Shown: piece by piece, positions 1 to 10,988 of the stretch | Layout of the letters: every line of letters begins with the position of its first letter | How positions within the stretch are numbered: the first letter of the stretch is position 1 | DNA from: Lactuca virosa | Lineage: Eukaryota > Streptophyta > Magnoliopsida > Asterales > Asteraceae | Assembly: GCA_928212115.1 (NCBI GenBank) | Contig: CAKMRJ010003334.1 | Location: forward strand, 95,357,397-95,421,396 | Direction of reading: 5' to 3' | Length of the DNA stretch: 64,000 nucleotides | The notes under the pieces: generated by a model | Databases searched by the model: none | The model's input: only the letters and a program-made list of their open reading frames with translations | What the model was told of the DNA's origin: nothing | Made by a program: the position numbers and the translations under genes

Positions 1-260
1 GATAGTGTGATACCGCCTAAAAAGAGGGATTTCGTTCTAGGATTCAACCGAGAACTAGGATGACTTCGGTCAAAAAGCAACCGAAAACCATGTTTATTTC
101 GGTCTAAAGACTCCACCGAGAAGTGTTTTCGGTCTGAAGGTGGGACCTCGCATAAGGGTTTTCGGTGGAGGCTGTTTTCGGTCTCACATGGAGTAGTTTT
201 CGGTGGAAAGGGATTTCGGTCCTAGTGGTTTATGATTCCAAAACCGAAAACACATATAGT
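1..260. repeat. TTTTCGGT box array, possible CACTA subterminal region
   Basis: About eleven copies of TTTCGGT or ACCGAAA occur in both orientations within 260 bases, spaced roughly 15-35 bases apart. Dense, two-orientation short boxes of this kind are typical of the subterminal regions of CACTA (EnSpm) elements, where they bind transposase. Neither the CACTA terminus nor a target duplication is visible because the window starts inside the region. It could equally be part of an unrelated satellite or LTR. Confidence 0.35.
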
Positions 261-295
261 AATATAAATTTTTATTATTAAATCAAGTAATTTTA

Positions 296-394
296 ATTAT
301 TTAACTTTTGTTTAACGTAGTTGACGTGCTTTGACTTTGGTTTGACTTGTTTGACTTTTGTTGACTTTCTTTGATTTTCATTGACTTGAAATAA
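296..394. repeat. TTGAC-rich spacer
   Basis: Between the box array and the truncated copia element the plus strand repeats TTGAC or TTTGACTT about eight times in 90 bases. TTGAC is the core of the plant W-box, but here it is more likely simple repeat decay. Similar runs of GTTGAC and TTTGAC occur in the gypsy LTRs near 5395-5445 and 11930-11970. No gene is seen. Confidence 0.4.
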
Positions 395-809
395 TTGGTT
401 GTAACAGAAGACAGAGTTGAGGTTTACCGATGATCATGTTAATGTCTAGAGGATACATATTCTTATTGCGATTTGATGTAATGAGACATTCTTTCCGATC
501 TTCTGTCATGACATAGCTGTGCTTTTTGCAGAACTCAACTCTTTGGTTAGAGTCAGTAAGTTGAGCTACAGTAATCAAATTGTGCTTCAGGTCAGCTACA
601 TACGCCACATTTGAGACAGAGAAATTCCCATTGGTGAGGATGCCATAACCTCGGATCTGAGAGCTGGAGTTGTTGTCATATGTCACATAGCAAGCATTTG
701 GTGAGCGTTTAAGATCACGCAGAAAGTCTTTCTGCCCCGTCATGTGCATGGAATACGCACTATCAATATACCATATTGTATCTTGTTCTGAATCACAGAG
801 TGCCTGCAA
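378..809 (-). pseudogene. Copia aspartic protease / pre-integrase fragment
   Basis: The 143-residue frame starts with a copia protease signature, WYIDSAYSMHMTG, where the usual catalytic DSG(C/A) triad reads DSA; this should cripple the enzyme. It continues into the conserved IRGYGILTNG and LKHNLITVAQLT segments that precede the integrase zinc finger in copia polyproteins. The frame loses similarity after KPQLCLL, where the element is truncated. It would normally release Gag, integrase and RT from the polyprotein inside the virus-like particle. It is a relic. Confidence 0.8.
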
Positions 810-1514
810 AATTAGTGAAGTTTGGAGTTTTTAGGCTCCAAGTTAGGTTTTGGGACTTTGGCACGGGCTTTGGACTTGGATTGTGACTTTTGAGCAACCG
901 ATGTCTCGGAGGGTTGATTCTGAGATACCTTGGGAAAGAAGCAAAATGCCATAGTCTTTTCATTGATCCAGAAATCATATTCAATAATTGATTGTTTAGC
1001 AACAACTTTTCTCAGACCGTCTGTTTTGGAAGTAGTGGGAATTACGGTGTCAATTGAAGTTGCATTTTCTTTTTCAACACTTTTAGCTCTCCACTCAAAT
1101 TTTTGTTTTAAATTATTTGAAAATTTTTAAGTGACAGCGTTTTTAGCAAATCATTCTTTGTTTACTGCTTTTGATGGTACATTTGGTTTTGAAAGTTGTT
1201 GTGGTTTAAAAATCGTACCATCAGATTTATCAATGAAAACAGAGGAAACAGTCTAAGGAGATTTAATTCTTGTGGGACAAGTATCAACAGTAGTCTTTAT
1301 CGGAAAAGAACTAACAACCTTCTTTTGAACTACCAAACTAGGAGGAATGAATGTCCTTTTAAGAATCTTAACAAGCACAAATGTGTTATGGTTCCTAGTG
1401 GTCGGGCTGACAGTCAGAGATACTTTCTTTTTGGAATTATCAATGAAACTAGAGTCATGTCTTGACCTAATTTCCTTTTTGAGGGCATTTTTGGCTTCTA
1501 TATTAGGATCGACG

Positions 1515-2465
1515 TCATCTTTTTCTATTTAATGAAGGTTTCTTCCTGGAGACAGATGATGACTTGGAAGTTTGGCCAGCAGATGGGTTGTTAAACTTGG
1601 GTTTGATTGGCACTAAGGTGGTTTTTGAAATTACTTGAGACTCCGAAACACACGAGACATATGAATTATCAGTTAAGGTTTCTACTTCAACGTCATTATC
1701 TAAAGATGCCCAAACAAAATCTGATCTTTCAGAGTCAGATCCAGTTGTCTCTGGAATGAATTCCTCAAAAACACAATTGTTAGGAGGACCGAGGTTCGAA
1801 ATTTGAACTTCAGTATGGGTGATGATAGGGAAGGATTCTGAGGTCTGATTCAGGTCCAGGTGTATCAAAGGTGGAAGAGGTGTGGAATCAGGACACTTGA
1901 CAACTATTGGTTGAAACTCAGGAATCAAAGAAGAAAATTTGTTTGAGGTCTCAGGAAGGGGTGACAAAGGTGAGACAGGGGTGTCCGAATTTTTGTGGTT
2001 CGGAATGTCTCCCATAAAAGTTAGATTATGTAACTCCTTCAAGGGATGAGCAATAGGTTTCGGAAACCCGCTTCCGAGACTAGGTGCTTTGGACCAAGGA
2101 TGACAAAAATTGTGAGTCATGCTTTCATTTGCTTCAATAATATCTATGGAATGATGTAAAGCATCAATTTTGGCATTCGAACGTTTGTTATCGGAAATTA
2201 AAACATTCCTTTCAGAATAAGTGATTTCACATTTGTCTTTAAGAATGATACATTCATCTTTTGACATTACACGTTCTCGTTCTAACGACTCAATCTTAAG
2301 CTTCCTATCCTCGAAACGTAATTTTACACGACTCAAATCACTTTCCATCTTCTCATTGGCTTCTATGGCAGACTCATAGGCGTTATAGATGATGTTCATA
2401 TCTGATTGGATCAAGGTTAGATATGGTTCACAAAGAGAAAAATCAAAATTATTATCAGTAATCAT
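1515..2465 (-). pseudogene. Gag-protease spacer, coiled-coil/charged region
   Basis: An open frame of 316 residues lies between the gag zinc knuckle and the protease. Residues about 20-110 are rich in Glu, Lys and Arg with heptad-like leucines (for example KLKIESLERERVMSK), suggesting a coiled coil. The remainder is Ser/Pro-rich and ends with a basic tail. In the Sirevirus-like element at 15742-33248 the same position also holds a long coiled-coil/Ser-rich Gag extension. The frame is open but isolated by frameshifts from gag and protease, so I treat it as part of a dead polyprotein. Confidence 0.6.
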
Positions 2466-2657
2466 AGATTTTACCTATTGAACTATGCTTCGACCTGGTG
2501 GATCGTTGGTCGCCGTGTAGCAGAAATTTGGTTCAGCATCTTCATCATCTCCTTCTGATCCAGATGACCAGTAGCCTTCATCACACTCGATAGTTTGTCT
2601 AGCCATAACACACATGTTTCTCCCAGAACTCTCATCATCTTCATCGCCAGATGAAAT

Positions 2658-3059
2658 TTAACCTTCAACATCTCTTGACACAGTGATGGCAAACGCTTTT
2701 TCACTTGCAAGCATTTCTTGGGCCCGACGGGCATAGTATGCAGAATCCTTGATCTTTGGTTTCTGTATGGCTTCAGCCATGCAGTCTTTTGCAAAGTGGT
2801 TTCCATGACCACACTTGTAACACACTACCTTCGATTTATCTGATTTCGAAATCTCACAGGATTCTGGGGGGTGATTTTGTGTTGGGATGTTTGGCTTGTA
2901 TGCAGGTGGATTCTCGGAGGGTTTAGGAAATGGTTGAGGATTACTTTGATGAGGATCTTGGAAATGATTATGATATGGTTTGTGAGTGGGGTTCCATGGT
3001 TGCTTGTATTTCATGGAAAGCAAAGCAAACTCTTTTTGAAAGTGAAGTTCGGAGTCCAT
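2658..3059 (-). pseudogene. Copia gag nucleocapsid zinc knuckle
   Basis: The 133-residue frame carries a CCHC zinc knuckle, CYKCGHGNHFAKDC, near residues 81-94, preceded by a Pro/Asn/His-rich low-complexity stretch. Such a knuckle binds the element's RNA in the particle. It sits downstream of the gag UBN2-type segment and upstream of the spacer, matching copia order. It is separated by frameshifts from the upstream gag pieces. Confidence 0.75.
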
Positions 3060-3338
3060 TGCTTCAGGATCGAGGTCTCCATCAAACTGATAGTTAGAAT
3101 TAGCAAGAGCAGGTAAAGTTGATGGAGATGGTTGAAAAGATGGAATGGGTGATGTAACAACTTTGAAAGGGTCCGAAACAGAAGGGTTCTAGATTTGGGG
3201 ATCAAAAGAACTAACAAGAGCTAGAGGACCTCCTGATAGTTCTCTTAAGGTTTGTGCAACATTTGATTCATGACCTTGAAGTTCGTCAAACAGCTGGTAG
3301 AGCTTCAGCTTCTTCAGAGATCCATTACTATGAAGACA

Positions 3339-3851
3339 CTATTTAACCTTTCCCCATCCTTTACCAAGACTATTGATGAAATTAAGATTGTATTCTAGTG
3401 GAGTACGGACAATCCCATGAGCTGTCATGTTGTTGAGAACGATTCGGTACCTGTTAGAGGCCGAGGCAACTGATTCACCAGGAGTAGTGGTGAAGGTATC
3501 GAACTCGTTGACAACCGAAGTCAAACGCTTATCCTTCATGTTTTCTTATCCCTCGAACAGGTCTTGGAGAGTGTCCCAAATCTCTTTAGTAGATTTGCAC
3601 AACTTAAACTGCTCAAAGAGAAAATGAGGAATACCAAATACCATTTCGAAAAATGCAACTTGATATGCATGCAGTTTCTCGATGTCATCAGCAGTGAGAG
3701 GTGTTGGACGCTGTTCTTCTTGACCCATGAGAGTTGCAGCAACATCTCTCACAGTTTGTCTGACTGGAACATGTGGACCTTCTTTCACAGATCTCCATAT
3801 TTTTTCACCTTTTTCCTTACCAAGTAAGAACCTTTCCATTCTGACTTTCAA
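3339..3851 (-). pseudogene. Copia gag (UBN2-type) fragments
   Basis: Two adjoining frames, 3851-3546 and 3539-3339, together cover a copia gag core. The first includes LCKSTKEIWDTLQDLFEG, matching the common gag motif in which a W-x-x-L helix follows T-A/K-x-x-W. The second includes FTTTPGESVASASNRYRIVLNNM and the typical NFINSLGKGW. A frameshift at about 3540-3546 breaks them. The product would form the particle shell. Confidence 0.75.
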
Positions 3852-4077
3852 TGATCATACTCTTCAACAACTAGCAATGGGGCACGAGAAGGGCAACCCA
3901 CGCTATTTACATTGAATACATTTGTTGAGAATTAGGAGCAACTATTGAAGTTAAGATATTAGAGAAGAAGCGGTATATAGAAGAACTTTTATCCTGAACA
4001 CATAAATGATTGAAATACCAAGGTAATTTCAAATCAACTATAATTTGTTCTTATGGATTCAAATGACAACCACTCAA

Positions 4078-4090
4078 GCTCTGATACCAA
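4078..4090 (-). other. Primer binding site (initiator Met-tRNA)
   Basis: On the minus strand the sequence immediately after the LTR reads TTGGTATCAGAGC, complementary to the 3' end of plant initiator Met-tRNA. It fixes the element's orientation and the inner edge of its 5' LTR. Confidence 0.85.
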
Positions 4091-4091
4091 T

Positions 4092-4534
4092 TGTGAGTAC
4101 AAGAATCAATGCGCAAGGACAAGGTTTGAAAACTCAAACCTTGAGGTAATCTTTAAAATCAATGTCTGCTCTTAATTAATGGTTCCAAACCAGCAAAGAG
4201 GGAAACGAGCATTTAGAGTATAATCAATGCAAATATATTTTAAAGAACAAGAAGAATGTTATGAAAGAACTTTGACTTGAAGGAAAAGTGAAAGTGGTGT
4301 AAAGAGAATAAATACTATCTTTTGAGTAAAAACATGAGATGTTCTGATTGCTATTAAATGAAGAGACAATCACTCTTTTTATAATCAAAGGAAGTACATG
4401 GTACAAACCGCGAAACATTCCTAGGATTGGATAATACATAGTGTTAGACAAACTATTATCCATAAGATACATCAGGAAAAGTCCTATGAAATGTTACATC
4501 ATAAATAAGAAAACAAACATTAATTGTTTCAACA
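4092..4534 (-). repeat. 5' LTR of truncated copia element
   Basis: The 443 bp segment has TG...CA ends on both strands (TGTGAG at 4092; CAACA ending at 4534), abuts the primer site at its inner edge, and is AT-rich. The minus strand contains an ACTATATAAA-free but TATA-like AT stretch near 4370-4385 (TATAAAAAGAG), a plausible LTR promoter. The partner LTR is not in the window. Confidence 0.7.
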
Positions 4535-4549
4535 GACAGCTAATCTTGG

Positions 4550-6554
4550 TGTAACGCTTGGTTCAAGTATGGAATAAATATATTAAGTTTTGAGTTTTGA
4601 AGGGAACTCGACGAGCTGCGAGGCTCCAACTCGTCGTGTAGAGAGCTCTTCAGCCGCGCATCATTTGAGGTCTACTCAACTAGTTGGAAGGCCCCAACTC
4701 GACGAGTTGATGCTGGAAAAGAAAACCCTAATTTTCAGGGTTTGTACCCTATTTAAAGGCCTTAAGCCTCACTTGTAGCCTCCCTTATCACCCCCTTTGT
4801 CCATAGAAACCCTAAATCGTGTCTCATCTCCCATTTTGAGTGTGTGAGGGATTAAGGAGTGCTTTTTTTGGTGTTTATATGAAGAAACTTGAAGTGGTCG
4901 GTGCATGGCTGAAGGGAGAGGTTGTAGATCCAATGTCTACTCTATTGTGGCAACCATTTTAAGGTATAAAGTCGAAACCTTGACCTTCCATTGCTTAGAT
5001 CTTCTTCTATGAAAACTTATGGCCATTATTAGCCAACTTTATCAAGTCTTGGCCCTCCTTTATGCTCTAAGTCCCTTGACAAGCTTTGATTAAGTGTTTT
5101 TAGCCTTCGATGCCTTGCATGAATGTAAAGTTAGCAACTTTACATGGTATCTTAAACCTAGGGGGATGGATTTGTAGTTTGGGGCTTTTGATTCTATTGG
5201 AAAGAGGTTGGATATGTTGAGACAGAGGAAACTCGACAAGTTGCCCTGGCAACTCGACGAGTTGGATCGGGTTTTCCTGCTTTCTGGATACTGAGAAGAC
5301 TCGGCGAGTTGGCTATGGTTTTTCCCGGTTTCTGAACACTGAAGGAACTCGACGAGTTGCTAGATACACTCAACGAGTTGGGTCAACATGGACTGTTGAC
5401 CTTGACTATTGACTTTGACTTTGACCAGGAATTGACTAGGGTTGACCATTCGGTATTTTAGGCCTTTTAGGTATTGGGCCTTCTTGGATTAGGTCCATTG
5501 ATGTAGTTATGGACAGTATAGTATTGGGATTTTGTTTTGGGCTTGGGCCTCGGTTTTGGATCATACTCGGCCAGGGGTAGAATGGTCATTTTACCCCATG
5601 TATGGATTAAGGATTATAGTAAGGAACCCAATTTCTAATTGGGTATATTGATTAGTATTGGCAGCTCGGGAAGCCGACGGGGCAGTAGCTAAGGATGTCA
5701 TTCGGGAAGCTTCTGCATTCGAGGTGATCTCCTCACCATACCAATGGGTATAAGGTACCAAGGCCGGCCCATTTTATGATATGTGGTATACTAGTTGATG
5801 TAGTGTTATGTGGCATGTTAGTTGGTTATATGCTAGGAGGTATGCTAGTTGTATATGTGGTATACTTGTATGAAAGACCATGGGGGAGCCCATGGCACTT
5901 GGATGTTAGACCATGTGGAGAGCCCATGGCTTTCCTATTAAATACCATGAGGGGAGCCCATGACACTTGGATGTAAGACCATGTGGGGAGCCCATGGCTT
6001 TCCTATTAAAGACCATGGGGGAGTCCATGGCACTTGGATGTAAGACCATGTGGGAAGCCCATGGCTTTCCTATTAAACACCATGGGGGGAGCCCATGGCA
6101 CTTAGGTGTAAGGCCATGTGGGGAGCCCATGTCATCCTGGTGTAAGACCTTGAGGGAGCCCACGACATCCCTATATGTTGTATGCATGGCTTATATGATT
6201 TATGTAGCTATATTGTAGCTAATATGGATTATTTTATTGATGGGGTTTATGTAGCTTTTATAACTAACATGGATTATGTGATTATGTGGATTGTGTGGGG
6301 TATGCTCTGGAGAACTCACTAAGCTTGGTGCTTACAGTTTTGTTTATGGTTTCAGGTATCATCGGTTTGGAAAGGAAGGGCCCGCCTTGATCGCAGCGCA
6401 CACACCCATGTTTTCCGCATCATGTGATTTTGGGATGTAACTCTGATAACTGTTTCAATTAAGCAATGTTTTTGGAATTCTAGGATTTAAAAGATAACTG
6501 TGCTTTCACTATTATAGAAACGAAATTTTTACCCCTAATTTTTGGGTCGTTGCA
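4550..6554 (+). repeat. 5' LTR of gypsy element
   Basis: This 2005 bp LTR starts TGTAAC and ends GTTGCA. It carries several ACTCGACGAGTTG-type boxes (4605-4720, 5225-5375), a TATTTAAAG box at 4748-4756 consistent with an LTR promoter, a hairpin array (5873-6165), and the AACTCACTAAGCTT...CAGGTATC segment near 6312-6362 shared by many large plant gypsy LTRs. Compared with the 3' LTR it lacks 90 bp. Confidence 0.88.
5873..6165 (+). repeat. Hairpin array in 5' LTR (GACCATGGGGGAGCCCATGG type)
   Basis: About eight imperfect units of 31-35 bases alternate GACCATGG..., GACCATGTGG... and similar cores. Each core can pair with itself: CATGGG, a short purine loop (GGAG), then CCCATG. Alternate units carry CACTTGGATGTAA or CTTTCCTATTAAA linkers, so the higher-order unit is about 65 bases. 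Open frames through this array are a by-product of the repeat period. Confidence 0.85.
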
Positions 6555-6556
6555 TG

Positions 6557-6570
6557 TTGGTATCAGAGCC
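6557..6570 (+). other. Primer binding site (initiator Met-tRNA)
   Basis: TTGGTATCAGAGCC starts two bases after the LTR end and matches the complement of the initiator Met-tRNA 3' end, so minus-strand DNA synthesis would start here. It sets plus orientation for the element. Confidence 0.9.
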
Positions 6571-7964
6571 TTGGTTTGAGGGATTTGGACATACCTTCGG
6601 GTGTGTCTGAACTCAAACTGAGGATCTGTAGAGTTTTCAAAAGAAAAATATTTTCAAGGACAGAGTTTTCTAAGATAAGAAAGGGTGTGGTGCATGCAAT
6701 CAATCGAGCTCAAGTAAGTTTCCCAGAATACCCATATATGTTATCTGTTATGACTTGATTTATGAATCTAAGAATCGCATGCTAGTTAGGGCTAGGAGAG
6801 ATGCCTTTATATGTTGTATGAGTTGGTAGACTTGCATGCTAATGCTGATTAGTCAGCGATAGATTGGCCTGATATGTGATGCTTGTAGCCTTGGAGATAC
6901 TGGATGCCATGCTAGAATGAGAATGATTATTGGTATTGGTAAATGCTAAGTGGATGCTTTGAAAATTATATGCGGTTAGGATCTTATAGCCTTAGAATAA
7001 ATGATTTGGCCTTATTGCCTATTCCTTGTATGGTTGTGGTCCTAGGGTAGAGTCTATTATTCGACAGTCTATTAGATCTTGTTATGTGTATAATTTGCAT
7101 ACATAAGGCAGCCGACAGTGAGGATGGATGGATGTGGATAGCACGAGTTGTGGTATGTGGGCTGAATGTTCTATGATAGTTCTTTGGATCGGAGTGCTAC
7201 TGCATGAATGCTGCTTGCTTTGTGATTTTTGGAACTTTTAAATGATGGGAGTCAGCTACTAAGTGAATATGACGATATTTAGGAGGTGGATGGCTGGCAT
7301 CATGAGGAGTTCTTCAGCAGCTGATGGCAGGGCGAGGTTGGGAACCTAGGAAAGCCTAGGATATGCTCCAGTGAGTTAGTGGGGCGGTCTGGTGAGGTTG
7401 GGAACCTAGGGGGATCCTAGGAGTTGCTTCGGTGGGTATCGTGTTGTTTTTTAGAGGATATTTGATGCATCAGTGGAGTAGGTGACTTAGAGGATTCAGG
7501 AGGATTGCTGAGGAAAGTATGGATACGAGTGGAAGGTAGTATTGGGCCCGTACTACTAAAAGCACAAGATCCATACTCGAACCGATGAGAGTTTTGGAGA
7601 ATCTAAAAAGCCTGTGGGAATGAGAATTCATGGTTATGCTTGGACTGTGGGAATAGCTGCTATGAAGAATGAGGATGAGCACGCAAGGGGAAGGACCAGG
7701 GTTTGGTCTCGACTCCGGTGGTGAGCCAGTTAGCGGAAGGACTGCCAGGATTTTGGGTTCGCCTTGGATCTCTTGTATTAGGCGGCAAGGATTGATTGTG
7801 CGATCTATTGCACTTTTGGGGTTGGAGACTATGTCTTGGGGGTAGTTAGTAGCCCAGTTTAGAGCAGAGGTTGCTCCAGCTATTGTAGTTCAGCCGTTGA
7901 CGATTGAGCCGGTGAGTGTGTCGAGGTGCGAGACCCTGAATGATATGGATCTCAGAGCCGAGGG
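6571..7964 (+). other. Gypsy interior without recognisable coding sequence
   Basis: This is the leader and decayed gag part of the element. Stops occur in every frame and I see no domain that survives. GC content is higher than in flanking host DNA, as is usual for LTR element interiors. Confidence 0.5.
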
Positions 7965-8240
7965 TTGAAGATCGATTTGGAGTACCTCGATAAGAGTGGT
8001 TCAGGTCATGTGAATTTAGTGGAGGATCTCGGGAAGAGACCCAAGAGTTCGGATCAGCTTTTGAGAGGCCAGCAGGGCCGGATTAAGTGCAACACTTGCA
8101 GGAAACTGCACGATGGAGTTTTCGTTCCAAGGGTTTGCGTAAGTGCACCTCTGGGTTTGTTTCCCTGCTCGTGTTTGGGTTATACCTTCAAACATTGTCA
8201 TATGTCATTTGCATACCGTGAGTTATGGAGAGGTAAGTGA
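7965..8240 (+). pseudogene. Gypsy gag zinc-knuckle relic
   Basis: A 91-residue frame contains IKCNTCRKLHDGVF, matching the unusual first knuckle (C-x2-C-x4-H) seen in Tekay/Del-type chromovirus Gag, where Cys-x2-Cys-Gly-Lys-x-His-x-Gly-x-Cys is typical. The final cysteine is replaced by phenylalanine. Flanking sequence shows no intact capsid domain. It supports a chromovirus origin for the element. Confidence 0.45.
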
Positions 8241-8933
8241 AAGGTCGTTTCCCTCGGTGTTGGGACGTGATGTGAAAGGTCTACGTTCAGGATTGGTGAC
8301 TCAGCCATTGTACTTGGGTCGGCTTTTGGAAGCGCCAGGGGAAGTGGTCTACTTCGGAGGCTTTGGTCTGGGCATCGGTTATATGGACTTCAAGATATAA
8401 GTGTGGCATCATTTCAAGGCGTCTGAGATTATTAGTTTCGCTAGGATTCAGGAAGTGTTCGTCTGATCTTTAGGAGTTGTGTGGTCTTTGGGGTTTGGGC
8501 CAGTAATAGAACACTAGCACGAGTAAGCAGCAGGTTGTCAGCAATTGGTTATTAAAGAGTAAGAAGGATTGGGAATCCTTCAAATCTCATGTATTGTGCA
8601 GTCATAGTCGAATCTAAGTGGGGGAGAATCGCGCAGGTATTCAGGACAAGAGCAGGTATGAGACCGGGATGAGTTTCTCATCCCCATCGAGCAAAATGGC
8701 AGCTCAAGTGGCTGTTTGGTTTGAGGGGTGGGTGAGTTTGGAGTTCAGTAAAACTTCCCAGCATGTGAATCGCGTCTTCTTGGTGCTTGATAGCAGAATT
8801 TGTTGAAGCAGGTTGGGATTTCAGTCATGAATTGAGTTCAGTATGGTTGTTCAATCGATTGTGTGCTCGACTCTGTGTGCGTTTCGAATTGATAAATTGG
8901 GGTAAGGCATTGGGTTGCGGTTGTGCTAGGGCG

Positions 8934-9310
8934 GAAGTGTTGTAAGACTACGGGGGAGCCGTAGCATTCACTAATGGTCAGTTAGGTTGAAAGTGTTGTA
9001 AGACTACGGGGGAGCCGTAGCATTCACTATTAGTCATTTGGGGTGAAAGCGTTGTAAGACTACCGGGGAGCCGTAACATTCACTAGTAGTCAGATAGTGT
9101 GGAAAGTGGTGTAAGACTGTGGGGGAGCCGTAGCGTTCACAAGCAGTCAGGTAGTGTGGGAAGTGAACAAATACTGCAGGGAGCTGTAGCATTCACTAGC
9201 AGCCGGATAGTAGGGGAAGTGATGTAAGACTGCGGGGGAGCCGTGGCATTCACTAGCAGCCGGATAGTAAGGGAAGTAGTGTTAGGTTGTGAAAGGATCG
9301 TAGCATTCAT
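8934..9310 (+). repeat. Second hairpin array (GACTACGGGGGAGCCGTAGC type)
   Basis: Six to seven tandem units of about 56-60 bases each contain TAAGAC, a self-complementary core, then CATTCACT. Cores include CTACGG-GGGAG-CCGTAG (twice), CTGTGG-GGGAG-CCGTAG, CTGCAG-GGAG-CTGTAG and CTGCGG-GGGAG-CCGTGG. Stem bases vary but mostly stay pairable, allowing G-U, while the purine loop is constant. The last unit (about 9285) is degraded. This array is inside the element body, separate from the LTR arrays. Confidence 0.8.
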
Positions 9311-10742
9311 CGGTCTAAAGTAGATTGTTTATGTGATGGTCACAAGCATAAAAGGGAGATCGTCTCGTGCTTTGGGCACAACGGCCAGGGTTGGCAAGGA
9401 ATTACTCTATGTTCTAGGATGAGGATCTTTGGGGTCCGCGGGCGAGCCCGGATGATTACGGGAATTCATGATAGAACTAGTAGAGACCGTGGGGTCAAGG
9501 GTTGGATCTTGAGTTGCAGGACATACGGGTAACCAGTGCATGACGTAGAAGAGTCTAGGCTGGGTGACCCGGTTGTTGACTCTTGGGAACTTGGTGGTTG
9601 GACCAGGTGCGAGATTGGAAGTCCCGAAGATAGTTTGGGCATACCAATCTATCAGATTGGTAAAGGGGTTGGTATTTAGGTAGTTGTGGTGCATTTTGCA
9701 AATGCATATTTATGGATCTTGGGGTAGGAACGGAGTATCGATTCGGTTTTGGGTGAGATCCCGAATCGGAGTTCGCACGTGATCAGTGCAGGATTTCGTT
9801 CCAGTGAGATGATATTTGGGACATCTATATGTCAAGGGCATCAAATGCAGGATTCCAGGGTAATGAATGGGTTTGGTTCAATGGTAGCTTAAGCCATTGT
9901 GATGTGTCTCGGGCTGGTTCTACCTGTAATAGAGCCACGACATGTTGGAATCAGGAAACGGCAGGTTGAAGAAGACCGGGAATGAGGTAAGATTACCGTT
10001 ATGCAGGTAGCGTTCACTTTTGTATTGGATTCGGTGGCGACGTGTTGTTAGGCTATTATGATCGAATGTATCAGAAGGATTGATGGAACCATGAGTGGCG
10101 GCATAGCTAGGGCGGTTATTGCTAGACAAGGTATCCTTCGGAGGTCGCGTGTGGCAAGTGTGAGGTTGCCCGTTGGTTCAGCAACCGGACAGGAACCCGG
10201 TATTCCAGATGTGGGCATTTTGCATCTGGTTATGGTAAGTGAATTCATTCAGTTGGTAACACCAAGATAATCAGGAGTGGAGGTGTTTGTCGGTCAATCA
10301 TTCCTGGAGAAAATTTTGATACTGTTTCAGAATAGGAAGTCTGTCAGAGAGCCAGACTAATGTAAGAATTCGAGTACCGGGAAAGCAGAAGTAGTTCCTC
10401 TCAAGAAGGGAAGGAGTTATCTTCCATCAGGTTTGGAGCGAGTCTGGTGTGGATGGGTTTTGTTGCTTTTAAAAGGTCATTGAATGCTCGGGGTGACGGC
10501 TACATCTCTCGGGATGTCAAGTGTCGGTATTCGTTAGGTTCAGAACGGGTGGTCGGTTATTGGTGAGAGTTGGATACTCAAGTTTTATCGAGGTTTAAGT
10601 ACTCTCAAGGCTTAGCCTTAAGGGGTGACACCGGGTTCGGGAAGCAGGGCTGAAGGCCATGTATAGTGATTATGTCAGGATTTGGCCCCGATTGGCGAGG
10701 GGTGCATCGTGTAACTGTTGCGGAAGCTGAGACTGATTCATA
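9311..10742 (+). other. Gypsy interior, decayed pol region
   Basis: No conserved RT, RNase H or integrase motif could be recognised in any frame. The region is where pol would lie given the C-terminal relic at 10743-10979. Short open frames on either strand look like chance. Confidence 0.5.
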
Positions 10743-10988
10743 GTGCATATTATGTCTCAGCCACGTAAGTGGATGGACAATGATTCAGTTGCGGTTCCTT
10801 TGGTCGATATTCAGGATAAGGAACACCTGCATCATGTAGAGAAGTTAGCATCAGTTATCGAGCAGAAAGCGAGGACCTGGAAGAACAAGATGGCGAGGTT
10901 AGAGGAAGTGACATGTAAGCGGTATCCGGACCCTGTGCATCAGAAGACTTCGAGGACGAAGTCTAGTTCAAGTGGGGGAGATTTGTAA
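10743..10988 (+). pseudogene. Gypsy pol C-terminal end relic (chromovirus type)
   Basis: The frame reads RKWMDNDSVAVPLVDIQDKEHL...VEKLASVIEQKARTWKNK, which matches the segment after integrase in Tekay-like chromoviruses (RKC...DDSVVVPLEDIQ...NYVERPVAILDRK...LRNK). The same motif is clearer in the minus-strand gypsy relic at 35909-36109. The chromodomain itself is eroded. The frame runs into the polypurine tract and LTR, so its natural end was probably upstream. Confidence 0.65.
10970..10983 (+). other. Polypurine tract of gypsy element
   Basis: AAGTGGGGGAGATT immediately precedes the TGTAAC start of the 3' LTR; it would prime plus-strand DNA synthesis. The same CAAGTGGGGGAGA tract occurs in the minus-strand gypsy relic at 35787-35800. 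Confidence 0.85.

Larger units (their letters stand above)
395..4534 (-). mobile_element. Truncated Ty1/copia (Sirevirus-like) element, 5' half
   Basis: Reading on the minus strand, a 5' LTR (4534-4092) is followed by a primer site complementary to initiator Met-tRNA, then gag, a zinc knuckle, a long charged spacer and an aspartic protease. The element breaks off near 395 within the sequence just before the expected integrase zinc finger. Integrase, RT, RNase H and the 3' LTR are missing. The gag and protease arrangement resembles the complete Sirevirus-like element at 15742-33248, but the sequence is clearly diverged. Gag is broken by frameshifts. The LTR is followed by GACAG, the candidate target duplication, whose partner is outside the window. 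Confidence 0.8.

Noticed and set aside
5906..6218. Open frames on both strands through the CATGGGGGAGCCC array
   Set aside because: The repeat unit has few stops in several frames, so long frames arise by chance. The protein is a repeat of the array with no family resemblance, and the DNA is an LTR hairpin array.
8934..9310. CRISPR-like array
   Set aside because: Unit spacing is fairly regular, but the repeats are degenerate, the spacers are repeats themselves, there are no cas genes, and the setting is a plant retrotransposon.
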